From an uncultured Clostridium sp. (lineage in GTDB: Bacteria; Bacillota; Clostridia; Clostridiales; Clostridiaceae), in assembly GCA_937927335.1 (NCBI GenBank), contig CALBDU010000056.1:1-47025 (forward strand): a stretch of DNA of 47,025 nucleotides, written 5' to 3'. The notes under the pieces are model-generated. The model did not search any database, was not told the DNA's origin, and saw only the letters and a program-made list of their open reading frames with translations. The translations under genes and the position numbers were made by a program. Shown here piece by piece: positions 8,140 to 15,524 of the stretch. Each line of letters starts with the position of its first letter. The first letter of the stretch is position 1.

Positions 8140-9276
8140 ATGAAAATGCCTTTAGTAATGTCTCCGGGGCCTACTATGGTAAGTGAGCAGGTACGGAGAG
8201 CAATGTCCAGTACCCTGATAAATCCGGATCTAGATCCCGAGTTTTTCGAATTCTACAGAAATATCACTGAAAAAATACAAAAGCTGCTGAAAACAAAAAA
8301 TCAGGCTCTGATTTTGAGCGGAGAGGGTATACTGGGACTGGAGGCTGCATGCGCCTCGCTGATAGAGCCCGGGGATAAAGTCCTTTGCATAGACAATGGA
8401 TTATATGGCAAGGGCTTTGGAGATTTTGCCTCAATGTATGGAGGGGAAGTAACATATTTTACCTGTGACTACAGAAGGAAAGCTGATGCAGAAAAGCTTT
8501 CTAAATTCCTTAAGGAAAACAAAGACTTTAAAGTGGCTACCCTGGTGCATTGCGAGACTCCATCAGGGTTAACAAATCCTGTGGATAAGCTTTGCCCTTT
8601 GCTAAAAGAGCATGGGATAATAACTGTGGTGGATTCTGTTTCAGGAATGGCAGGTGAATACCTGGAGGTTGATAATTGGAAGGTGGATATTGCCCTTGGA
8701 GGCTCACAAAAATGCCTTTCTGCGCCTCCTGGTTTATGCTTCATGTCCATAAGTGAAGCTGCTTGGAGCAAAATATTAAACAGAAAGGTACCTGTGGCAG
8801 GTTTTTATGTAAATCTGGGGGTTTGGAAAAACTGGTACCAGGAAAAATACTTTCCCTATACCCAGCCTGTTAATGACCTTTATGCGCTAGATGCTGCCTT
8901 GGACATTGCCATAGCAGAGGGTGAGGCTTTGTTTATAAAACACAGTGAAATTGCCGAAGCCGTAAGAAGATCTCTGGTGCTTTCCGGTCTTGAATTATAC
9001 CCTGTTAATGGTTTCTCCAATACTGTTACTGCAGTAATGGTGCCGGAGCCTGCCTCCTACCAGCAGATATTTGATAAAATGCTGCAGGAACATAATATAC
9101 TTATTGCCGGCTCCTATGACATATTAAAGGATAAGGTTTTTAGAATCGCCCACATGGGAGAGAGCTGCAGTTATGACAAAATTTTCATAACTCTTAAGGC
9201 ACTGGATTCCACTTTAAGAAGCCTGGGTGTTAAGCTTAAGGTAAGGCTTCACGAAGAATTTGCAAAGCTGATATAA
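8140..9276 (+). CDS. Class V PLP aminotransferase (alanine-glyoxylate/PucG-like)
   Basis: A 378-residue fold-type I, class V aminotransferase. The N-terminal SPGPTMVSEQVRRAM, the HCETPSG loop, VVDSVSGM and the PLP lysine Lys191 in GGSQKCLSAPPG are characteristic of the alanine-glyoxylate/serine-pyruvate/PucG group. PucG converts ureidoglycine with glyoxylate in purine breakdown; other relatives make glycine from glyoxylate. The molybdenum hydroxylase 2.1 kb upstream would fit purine catabolism, but no uricase, allantoinase or ureidoglycolate gene is visible, so the substrate stays open. GAGGTGAT precedes the ATG, and a strong shared terminator follows. Confidence 0.85.
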   Translation: MKMPLVMSPGPTMVSEQVRRAMSSTLINPDLDPEFFEFYRNITEKIQKLLKTKNQALILSGEGILGLEAACASLIEPGDKVLCIDNGLYGKGFGDFASMYGGEVTYFTCDYRRKADAEKLSKFLKENKDFKVATLVHCETPSGLTNPVDKLCPLLKEHGIITVVDSVSGMAGEYLEVDNWKVDIALGGSQKCLSAPPGLCFMSISEAAWSKILNRKVPVAGFYVNLGVWKNWYQEKYFPYTQPVNDLYALDAALDIAIAEGEALFIKHSEIAEAVRRSLVLSGLELYPVNGFSNTVTAVMVPEPASYQQIFDKMLQEHNILIAGSYDILKDKVFRIAHMGESCSYDKIFITLKALDSTLRSLGVKLKVRLHEEFAKLI

Positions 9277-9285
9277 AAATTAATA

Positions 9286-9315
9286 AAAATCACCATGAAA
9301 TTTCATGGTGATTTT
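9286..9315. terminator. Bidirectional intrinsic terminator between convergent genes
   Basis: A perfect 15-bp palindrome, AAAATCACCATGAAA (9286-9300) followed directly by its complement (9301-9315), with A/T tracts on both sides. It serves the aminotransferase from the left and the TerC-like gene from the right. Confidence 0.85.
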
Positions 9316-9339
9316 ATTTTTGAAGTTATGTTGCATTTA

Positions 9340-10269
9340 TTAAAGGGCTTTTGCATATGCTTTGGATTTAAAGAAAAAGAAAGCAATTATTAATATTGTT
9401 AACAAAGGTGATATGTATTCAGGCACTTCCACATGGAAGCCTTCCAGTATCATAACCATGCCTAGACAGAGAACAGAATACATGGCTCCGTTTTTCAGAT
9501 AAACATACTTTTTAATTTTGTCTATGCTGCCCATGGTTAATTGCCTTACCATAATTGCACCTAATCCGTTTCCAAGAAGAATCAGGGGGATGGACATAGT
9601 AAATGCAAAGGCTCCAAGAACCCCATCTATGGAAAAGGTTGTATCTATAATTTCCAGATAGAGTATTTTGCTTACATCCGACATGTTGCTGGTATTGCTT
9701 AAAAGCTTTGCCTCATTTTCCTCGGCATTCTTTTTAAAGCCGTCTGTAATAAAAAATGCTGAAGATCCTATAACAGAGGATAAGGCAAGTATCGGGTCAT
9801 ACTTCAATGCATAATACACAATCACCACAATAACCAAAGAAGCAACAGCATAAAACCATACTCCATTTTTAAGAAAAAATCCTTCTCCTGGCAGCCCAAG
9901 GTGCTTATCTTCAATAAATAGCCAGTGGAGAAAAAGAAGCAAAAGAAAAACACCGCCACCCAGCATCAGGATAGGTGTGGAGTATTCAATTGATTCCATT
10001 ACATGGGGGTCATTGGAAAAGGTTGCTGTTAAAGCACCTATAGGACCTAAGGATGGGTTGGTTGCCCATATGATTGCCCAGGGCAGCAGGCCTCTTACAA
10101 TAAATACCGCAAAAATAATTCCATAAAGCAGAAACCACTTTCTGGCTTTTTCTGACATTGTAGATAATACTTCTGCATTTATTACGGCGTTGTCTATACT
10201 TGATACTACTTCAAATATACATAAGCCCAGCACAACCAAAACCATAGTAATTATCTCCATAAAATTCAC
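9340..10269 (-). CDS. TerC/DUF475-family integral membrane protein
   Basis: A 309-residue protein with about eight or nine membrane helices. Two internally related motifs, EVVSSIDNAVINAEVLS near the N-terminus and EIIDTTFSIDGVLGAFAF in the second half, have the acidic-Asp-Asn/Gly pattern of TerC and DUF475 proteins. Members of the TerC superfamily are linked to tellurite resistance and manganese or calcium export. GGAGTG lies ahead of the ATG at 10269. A 10-bp inverted repeat lies upstream over the predicted -10 region, suggesting regulated expression. Metal export is the best guess from the family. Confidence 0.82.
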   Translation of the reverse strand: MNFMEIITMVLVVLGLCIFEVVSSIDNAVINAEVLSTMSEKARKWFLLYGIIFAVFIVRGLLPWAIIWATNPSLGPIGALTATFSNDPHVMESIEYSTPILMLGGGVFLLLLFLHWLFIEDKHLGLPGEGFFLKNGVWFYAVASLVIVVIVYYALKYDPILALSSVIGSSAFFITDGFKKNAEENEAKLLSNTSNMSDVSKILYLEIIDTTFSIDGVLGAFAFTMSIPLILLGNGLGAIMVRQLTMGSIDKIKKYVYLKNGAMYSVLCLGMVMILEGFHVEVPEYISPLLTILIIAFFFFKSKAYAKAL

Positions 10270-10277
10270 TCCTCAAT

Positions 10278-10306
10278 AATTTATGTACTTATATTATACA
10301 TAAATT
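10278..10306 (-). promoter_or_regulatory. Palindromic operator candidate upstream of the TerC-like gene
   Basis: AATTTATGTA (10278-10287) and TACATAAATT (10297-10306) form a perfect 10-bp inverted repeat with a 9-bp spacer. The spacer overlaps a minus-strand TATAAT (10293-10298) that would serve the gene at 10269. Position and symmetry fit a repressor site, perhaps metal-responsive. Confidence 0.5.
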
Positions 10307-10371
10307 AAATAAAAATTCATTTGAGATAATGTTAAAGATAGGTTAATTTTATGGTAATGCTGGGATTAATT

Positions 10372-10914
10372 CTAGTTATTTCTTAAAACGGTTATAAATC
10401 CATCTAATATTTGGTGGCTTACCTTGAAGCCTTTACCTTCATAAAACCTTAATGCATTTTCATTGCCATTTGAAACAAAAATAAATATGTCCTTGATATC
10501 CTTGAAGGAATTGAGCCATTCCATGGATTTGTCAAACAATGCACTGCCTATGCCCTGGCAGCGGTATTCATCCTTTATAAAAAATTGTGACAAACAGCCT
10601 ACATCTTCGGTTTTAACAGAATCAAAATCAAAAAATACATGACATTTCAAGGTGGCAAAGTTATCTGAATAGGTGTACTTTGATGCGATGGTGCTGTAGG
10701 CATAACCAACCACATCCTCACCATCCTTTGCAATTACAATAAAGTTTTCCCTGGCGCTTCTAACTGCAGGTACCATCCTGGTTTCAAAAGTCATATTATC
10801 GAAAAATTCAGGGCAGATATATGCCACGGACTTTTGATAATCCATTAAACCATTGCATAAATCCTTGATTACAATGATATTATCTGGTGAAACAACCTCA
10901 TACCTAATACTCAT
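10372..10914 (-). CDS. GNAT-family N-acetyltransferase
   Basis: A 180-residue single-domain acetyltransferase. The acetyl-CoA pyrophosphate loop is RCQGIGSALF. It follows the beta-strand LSQFFIKDEY and precedes FVSNGNENALRFYEGKGF, the usual C-terminal GNAT pattern. The substrate is unknown. AGGAGGATCC-type sequence sits just upstream of the ATG at 10914. It is divergent from the HxlR regulator, and the intergenic palindrome at 10975 could affect both genes. Confidence 0.85.
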   Translation of the reverse strand: MSIRYEVVSPDNIIVIKDLCNGLMDYQKSVAYICPEFFDNMTFETRMVPAVRSARENFIVIAKDGEDVVGYAYSTIASKYTYSDNFATLKCHVFFDFDSVKTEDVGCLSQFFIKDEYRCQGIGSALFDKSMEWLNSFKDIKDIFIFVSNGNENALRFYEGKGFKVSHQILDGFITVLRNN

Positions 10915-10943
10915 ATGGATCCTCCTTAAAATGTGAATTGCTT

Positions 10944-10989
10944 TTGATTATAAAGCCAATTTTGATATAATTATATCAGTTGAACTGAT
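10944..10989 (+). promoter_or_regulatory. HxlR promoter with adjacent palindrome
   Basis: TTGATT (10944-10949) and TATAAT (10966-10971) are 16 bp apart. A perfect 15-bp palindrome, ATCAGTT-G-AACTGAT (10975-10989), lies immediately downstream of the -10 box, a typical position for autorepression by the regulator encoded at 11052. Confidence 0.5.
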
Positions 10990-11051
10990 TTTAACAAGTA
11001 TGCAGTATTTTCTGTTTAAGTATGTAAAAATTGAGTATTGGAGTGGAATTT

Positions 11052-11402
11052 ATGAATGAACAGCCATTATATAAAAAAAATTTCGATGAATGTCCCTTAA
11101 CTTATGCGTTAAACCTTATAGGAGGAAAATGGAGGCTGCCAATAATCTGGGCTCTTCATAAAAATGAAACCTTAAGATACAACTGCTTAAAAAGGGAGAT
11201 AGGAGGTATAACCAATATGATGCTGACCCAGTGCCTGAAGGAGCTGGAGCAGGATGGCATAATCATTAGAAAACAGTATATGGAGGTACCGCCGAGAGTG
11301 GAATATTCCCTTACGGATAATGGAGAAAGTCTTATACCTGCCTTGAAGGCCCTGGCACATTGGGGACACAATATGAAGAAAAGTGAAGGTGGAAAGGAAT
11401 AA
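11052..11402 (+). CDS. HxlR-family winged-helix transcriptional regulator
   Basis: A 116-residue HxlR regulator. CPLTYALNLIGGKWRLPIIW is the family hallmark. The N-terminal cysteine is the one used for redox or electrophile sensing in YodB and HypR. The recognition helix lies around EIGGITNMMLTQCLKELE and the wing around PRVEYSLT. The start is ATG 11052 with GGAGTGG at 11040-11046; an in-frame TTG at 11031 precedes that site. It is followed after 3 bp by the ArsC-like gene and then uvsE, so it likely controls this small operon and itself. Confidence 0.9.
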   Translation: MNEQPLYKKNFDECPLTYALNLIGGKWRLPIIWALHKNETLRYNCLKREIGGITNMMLTQCLKELEQDGIIIRKQYMEVPPRVEYSLTDNGESLIPALKALAHWGHNMKKSEGGKE

Positions 11403-11405
11403 ACT

Positions 11406-11744
11406 ATGAATATACAAATTTTCGGGTTGAAAAAATCCTTTGATACACAAAAGGCTGAAAGATATTTTAAGGAGAGAAAAATTAATTACCAGTTCATTGA
11501 CCTTAAGTTGAAGGATATAAGCAAAAGAGAGCTTCAAAGCATTAAAACAGCTGTAGGCCTTAACAATCTTATGGACAGCGGTTCAAAGGAATATGAAAGG
11601 CTTAAACTGGGTTCCATAAGAAGCCCTGAAATTAGGGAGGAAATCCTGCTTAAGAATCCAGGGCTGTACAGGGTGCCAATTGTAAGAAACGGAAAATATG
11701 CCACAGTGGGCTATGAACCGGATATTTGGGCTCAGTGGGAATAG
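11406..11744 (+). CDS. ArsC/Spx-family protein lacking all cysteines
   Basis: A 112-residue thioredoxin-fold protein of the ArsC/Spx/YffB family. The opening MNIQIFGLKKSFDTQKAERY and the closing YRVPIVRNGKYATVGYEPDIW fit the family. The loop that should carry the catalytic Cys (ArsC) or CxxC (Spx) reads GLKKSFDTQKA, and the whole protein contains no cysteine. It therefore cannot use the usual thiol chemistry. An Spx-like RNA-polymerase-binding or other structural role is possible. It is translated between an HxlR regulator and a UV-repair enzyme, with gaps of 3 and 12 bp, so a stress role is plausible. Confidence 0.8.
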   Translation: MNIQIFGLKKSFDTQKAERYFKERKINYQFIDLKLKDISKRELQSIKTAVGLNNLMDSGSKEYERLKLGSIRSPEIREEILLKNPGLYRVPIVRNGKYATVGYEPDIWAQWE

Positions 11745-11756
11745 CAGGAGGAAGCT

Positions 11757-13013
11757 ATGAATATTGGATTTGCCTGTTTGGCAGTTGGGGTTAAGGATAC
11801 GGATATGAAAAGCTGTATGCAGAAAAATGCAGGTGAGGCAAGACTCATGGAGATTACAGCACATAACCTTAATGCTCTTGAAAATATAATTGATTACAAC
11901 ATAAAGAATAATATTAAGCTTTTCAGAATAAGCTCCGATGTGATTCCCTTTGGCTCAAGCCCTGTAAACAGCCTGGCCTGGTGGGACCTGTTCCAGTTAA
12001 GGCTTTTTGAAATAGGCTTGAAGATTAAAAAGAACGGTATCAGGGTATCCATGCACCCGGGACAATATACCGTACTCAATTCACCGGATGAAGGGGTGGT
12101 GAAAAGGGCTGTTTTGGACCTGCTCTACCATAACAGGCTGCTGGACAGTATTGGAGCAGGCTGTGAATGCAAAATTGTGCTGCATATTGGGGGCATTTAT
12201 GGTGACAAGGCTTCTGCAATTGAAAGGTTTATAAACAATTATAAGCACCTTGACCAAGGAGTTAAAAGCCGCCTTGTTATTGAAAATGACCATAGATCCT
12301 ATAATATTGAGGACGTTTTAAGTATTGGACAGCAGCTTAATATTCCTGTGGTATTTGACAATCTTCACCACCAGGTAAATCCGCCTTACGGGAAGCAGGA
12401 TGAATTATTCTGGCTTGGGCAGTGCCGAAAAACCTGGAATACTAAGGATGGCTGTCAAAAAATCCATTATTCCCAGCAGGACCCGTTAAAAACCTTAGGA
12501 TCCCACTCGGCCACCATAGCTGCCGATGAATTTTTAAGGTTTACAGAGGAACTCAACAGGGATGACCTGGACATAATGCTGGAGGTTAAGGATAAAAATC
12601 TTTCAGCAATTAAATGCATTAACTGCACACGGACTGATAAGAATATTAAGTATTTGGAGGATGAATGGAGCCGATATAAATATAATGTTTTGGAGCAGTC
12701 CCCAAAGGATTATCTTGAAATAAGAGGTCTTTTAAAGGATAAGAAACAGTACCCGGCATTGGAATTTTACGGCCTTTTGGAGCATGCCCAAGGGCAGCCC
12801 TTTAATATGGGATATTCCATAAATGCCCTGCAGCACGTGTGGGGATACTTTAAAGATGTGGCAGATGTTAAGGAAAAGGAACAATTTTTCAGGAGCATGG
12901 ACCAATATAAACTGGGCACTGTATCCCTTGGCAGCATAAAAAGCAGATTGAAGAAGCTGGCGGAAAAATATCAGCGTTCCTACCTACTGGATTCATATTA
13001 TTTCACAATTTAA
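11757..13013 (+). CDS. uvsE: UV damage endonuclease UvsE with C-terminal DUF1722-like domain
   Basis: A 418-residue protein. Residues 1 to about 300 are a UVDE TIM-barrel endonuclease, which nicks DNA 5' of UV photoproducts. The metal- and DNA-contact motifs are MHPGQYTVLNS (99-109), IENDH (175-179) and VVFDNLHHQVNPP (198-210). From about 305 to 415 the sequence changes to a different domain: YKYNVLEQSPKDYLEIRGLL, then ALQHVWGYFK and YQRSYLLDSYYF. This matches the YbgA/DUF1722 family as I know it. AGGAGGAAG sits before the ATG. It is the third gene of the HxlR operon and ends at a terminator. The fusion suggests that the DUF1722 part helps DNA repair. Confidence 0.85.
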   Translation: MNIGFACLAVGVKDTDMKSCMQKNAGEARLMEITAHNLNALENIIDYNIKNNIKLFRISSDVIPFGSSPVNSLAWWDLFQLRLFEIGLKIKKNGIRVSMHPGQYTVLNSPDEGVVKRAVLDLLYHNRLLDSIGAGCECKIVLHIGGIYGDKASAIERFINNYKHLDQGVKSRLVIENDHRSYNIEDVLSIGQQLNIPVVFDNLHHQVNPPYGKQDELFWLGQCRKTWNTKDGCQKIHYSQQDPLKTLGSHSATIAADEFLRFTEELNRDDLDIMLEVKDKNLSAIKCINCTRTDKNIKYLEDEWSRYKYNVLEQSPKDYLEIRGLLKDKKQYPALEFYGLLEHAQGQPFNMGYSINALQHVWGYFKDVADVKEKEQFFRSMDQYKLGTVSLGSIKSRLKKLAEKYQRSYLLDSYYFTI

Positions 13014-13029
13014 TGAGATTGGCAGGCTT

Positions 13030-13065
13030 AGGCTGTTTCGATATAAGAAGCGGCCTTATTTTTTT
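13030..13065 (+). terminator. Intrinsic terminator after uvsE
   Basis: AGGCTGTTTC (13030-13039) pairs with GAAGCGGCCT (13047-13056), including two wobble pairs, followed by TTATTTTTTT. Confidence 0.75.
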
Positions 13066-13144
13066 AATAAATCAGGAATTTGTGTAATATTTAGGAAAAA
13101 CTGTGGAATAATACATCTGATAGTAGTAACAGGAGGTGGCAATT

Positions 13145-13366
13145 ATGGATGTTAATACATTGGCACCTGCAGAAACCATGCAGGTCCATGAAATGCTGAA
13201 TTTTAAAACCGTGTGCATGCTTACGTCAAAGCTCATGGAGGGAGTGGTTTTTGACCAGGAATTGAAGGCCCTTTTGGAAAAGGATGTGAAGCAGTCCGCT
13301 ACTGCAGTGGAGGAACTGCAAAGCTTACTGGAAAAGGCCCCGGTACTTGGACGGGAGGTGAGATGA
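13145..13366 (+). CDS. yraG: Small CotF-associated spore protein (YraG-like)
   Basis: A 73-residue acidic helical protein. The start is ATG 13145, behind AGGAGG at 13131-13136; an in-frame GTG at 13136 overlaps the binding site. QVHEMLNFKTVCM resembles QLHELLNFKSLCL in the 70-residue protein at 14888, so the two are paralogues. The stop overlaps the ATG of the next gene. The position first in a five-gene unit with adhB in the middle matches yraG of Bacillus subtilis. The role in the spore coat is inferred from that synteny. Confidence 0.7.
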   Translation: MDVNTLAPAETMQVHEMLNFKTVCMLTSKLMEGVVFDQELKALLEKDVKQSATAVEELQSLLEKAPVLGREVR

Positions 13367-13728
13367 TGATAAGAGATTATCTTGAGATAAGAGCCTCGGA
13401 GGGAATGCCCAAGTTGGTGGACGGGTCCTTGGCCATGGCTTTCCTTTTAAATGCCAAGAATGGTGTTAGGAATTGTGCCATTGCATTGACTGAAGCTTCC
13501 AGCCCTATGGTAAGGTCCGTTTTAATTACACAGTTGAACCGTGCAATAGACCTCCATACGGAAATAACCGATATGATGATAGAAAAAAGGTGGATTCATC
13601 CTCTGAACCTGGAGAAGCAATTTCAAATGGATGCAGAATCCTCAAATATGGCAGTTAAAATAGGCAAAATGGATTTGTTTCCTGGAGACACCAGCAGGCT
13701 TGGCACCTTTGCCACACCGGAAAAGTAA
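13363..13728 (+). CDS. yraF: CotF-family spore coat protein (YraF-like)
   Basis: A 121-residue protein of the CotF family (COG5577). LAMAFLLNAKNGVRNCAIAL and the ferritin-like helical pattern (LNRAIDLHTEITDMMIEKRW) match the YDLKEQ-type partner at 15130. GGGAGGTGAG lies before two adjacent ATGs at 13363 and 13366; either could be used. It overlaps the stop of the preceding gene by 4 bp and is followed after 12 bp by adhB. CotF-type proteins are incorporated in spore outer layers; the exact role is unknown. Confidence 0.8.
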   Translation: MMIRDYLEIRASEGMPKLVDGSLAMAFLLNAKNGVRNCAIALTEASSPMVRSVLITQLNRAIDLHTEITDMMIEKRWIHPLNLEKQFQMDAESSNMAVKIGKMDLFPGDTSRLGTFATPEK

Positions 13729-13740
13729 GGAGGATTAAAA

Positions 13741-14877
13741 ATGAAGGCAGTAACATTTCAAGGCATAAAAAATGTGAAGGTGAAGGATGTACCGGCACCT
13801 AAAATACTAAAGCCCGATGATATAATCGTAAAGATAACCAGTACGGCCATCTGCGGCTCGGACCTGCACCTTATCCATGACATGATTCCAAATTTAAGAC
13901 AGGATTATATAATAGGCCACGAGCCCATGGGGGTGGTGGAGGAGGCAGGACCTGAAGTTAAAAAGCTGAAAAAGGGAGACCGGGTGATTATTCCCTTTAA
14001 TGTAAGCTGTGGGGAATGCTTTTATTGTAAACATGATTTAACCTGCATGTGTGATAATTCCAATCCAAATGGTGAAAGCGGAGGTTTTTTTGGATATTCC
14101 GAGACCTTTGGAGGGTATCCTGGTGGTCAGGCTGAATACATGAGGGTTCCCTATGCCAATTTTACACCTTTCAAAATACCTGATGACTGCGAGATAGAGG
14201 ATGAAAAGCTTCTGCTGATGTCCGATGCCATGGCTACAGCCTATTGGAGTGTGGAAAATGCCGGTGTGAAAAAAGGAAGCACCGTAATAATTTTAGGCTG
14301 CGGACCCATAGGGCTTCTGGCACAGAAGTTTGCATGGCTACATGGTGCGGAGAGAGTTATTGGGGTGGATTACATAGATTACAGACTGAAGCATGCAGAA
14401 AAGTTCAATAAGGTGGAAACCGTTAATTTTGAACAGCATCAGAATACCGGTGAGTATTTAAGGGAAATCACAAAAGGCGGTGCAGACATTGTTATCGACT
14501 GCGTAGGAATGGATGGCAAAATGACACCCCTGGAATATCTGGGCTCGGGGCTTAAGCTGCAAAGCGGTGCTTTGGGAGGCTTTGTTACAGCTGTGCAGTC
14601 TGTAAGGAAGGGCGGCATGATTCAGGTTACAGGGGTCTATGGCGGCAGGTATAACGGATTTCCCTTTGGGGATATCATGAACCGTAATATTAATATCAGA
14701 ACCGGGCAGGCTCCTGCCATTCCATATATGCCTAAGCTTTATAAGCTGCTGGCTGAAAACAAGGTGGACCCAACCGATATTATTACCCACAGGCTTCCCT
14801 TGGATGAGGCCAGCCATGGATATGAGGTTTTTGACACTAAAACTGAAGACTGCATTAAGGTTGTATTAAAGCCCTAA
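13741..14877 (+). CDS. adhB: Zinc-dependent alcohol dehydrogenase (AdhB-like)
   Basis: A 378-residue medium-chain zinc alcohol dehydrogenase, with relatives among glutathione-independent formaldehyde dehydrogenases. Catalytic zinc ligands are Cys38 (AICGSD), His60 and Glu61 (GHEP). The structural zinc ligands are Cys90, Cys93, Cys96 and Cys104. The NAD(P)-binding loop is GCGPIGLLA. AAGGAGG precedes the ATG. The gene is sandwiched between two pairs of CotF-like spore genes, as in the Bacillus subtilis yra operon, so it is likely expressed in the mother cell during sporulation. The physiological substrate is not known. Confidence 0.88.
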   Translation: MKAVTFQGIKNVKVKDVPAPKILKPDDIIVKITSTAICGSDLHLIHDMIPNLRQDYIIGHEPMGVVEEAGPEVKKLKKGDRVIIPFNVSCGECFYCKHDLTCMCDNSNPNGESGGFFGYSETFGGYPGGQAEYMRVPYANFTPFKIPDDCEIEDEKLLLMSDAMATAYWSVENAGVKKGSTVIILGCGPIGLLAQKFAWLHGAERVIGVDYIDYRLKHAEKFNKVETVNFEQHQNTGEYLREITKGGADIVIDCVGMDGKMTPLEYLGSGLKLQSGALGGFVTAVQSVRKGGMIQVTGVYGGRYNGFPFGDIMNRNINIRTGQAPAIPYMPKLYKLLAENKVDPTDIITHRLPLDEASHGYEVFDTKTEDCIKVVLKP

Positions 14878-14887
14878 GGAGGTAGAA

Positions 14888-15100
14888 ATGGATACAGAAA
14901 ACTTAACTCCACATGAATCTTTACAGCTCCACGAGCTGCTTAACTTTAAAAGCCTTTGCCTTACAAAATCAGTTTCCATGGCACTGCTTGTATCAGATGA
15001 TACACTGAAAACCATACTTCAAGAGGACTCCGAGCTAAGCAGAAAGCATATTCAAGAATTAAAGATTCTTATGGAAAAATCAAATGCTGCAGCAGAGTAG
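14888..15100 (+). CDS. yraE: Small CotF-associated spore protein (YraE-like)
   Basis: A 70-residue helical protein starting at ATG 14888 after AAGGAGGTAG. ESLQLHELLNFKSLCL is clearly related to the protein at 13145, showing that the flanking pairs arose by duplication. It lies 10 bp after adhB. Coat function is inferred from the operon and family. Confidence 0.72.
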   Translation: MDTENLTPHESLQLHELLNFKSLCLTKSVSMALLVSDDTLKTILQEDSELSRKHIQELKILMEKSNAAAE

Positions 15101-15129
15101 TGCTTAATCTAAATTAATGGAGGGATATC

Positions 15130-15423
15130 ATGAATGCTTTCATAGAGAGCTTAACAGGCATGGACAAATTAAGTGACCAGATAATTGCATCAGACCTTTT
15201 AATTTCAGCTAAAAGCGCTGTAAGAAACTATGCCGTTGCCATTACAGAAACTACATCTCAAGAGGTGCGCACAGCATTGAGAAAACAGTTAAGTGATGCC
15301 ATAGCCTCTCATGAGAAAATAGCTAATTACATGATGAATAATGGCTATTATCATGCCTATGACTTAAAGGAGCAGTACAAGGTAGATTTTACCGCTGCCG
15401 AAACAGCCTTGAATTTAAAGTAA
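15130..15423 (+). CDS. yraD: CotF-family spore coat protein (YraD-like)
   Basis: A 97-residue CotF-family protein: IIASDLLISAKSAVRNYAVA, a central EVRTALRKQLSDAIASHEKI helix and GYYHAYDLKEQYK. Compared with the partner at 13363 it lacks the C-terminal tail of about 20 residues. GGAGGGATATC precedes the ATG. Last gene of the five-gene unit; a large hairpin structure follows at 15446 and probably ends the transcript. Confidence 0.78.
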   Translation: MNAFIESLTGMDKLSDQIIASDLLISAKSAVRNYAVAITETTSQEVRTALRKQLSDAIASHEKIANYMMNNGYYHAYDLKEQYKVDFTAAETALNLK

Positions 15424-15445
15424 ATTAAGAACAAGGAAAACAAAA

Positions 15446-15520
15446 CCTCCGGCTGGTGAACCACCTCCCAAAGGCAGGACTTTCAGGTCTTACTTTTAGG
15501 GCAGCCTCACGGGCCGGAGG
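15446..15520. ncRNA. Large structured element between convergent genes (terminator or small RNA)
   Basis: CCTCCGGC (15446-15453) pairs with GCCGGAGG (15513-15520). Inside the stem, GTGA can extend it with TCAC, or GGTG-AAC-CACC can form a separate hairpin, and GAC-TTTCAG-GTC another. T-rich tracts follow on both strands (ATATTTATTTT on plus, TTTTGTTTT on minus), so it can terminate both convergent transcripts. The 75-nt body is far larger than the other terminators of the window. I could not match it to a known riboswitch or small RNA. Confidence 0.5.
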
Positions 15521-15524
15521 ATAT

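Noticed and set aside
11406..11744. Functional arsenate reductase
   Set aside because: No catalytic cysteine, and no arsenic-resistance genes nearby.
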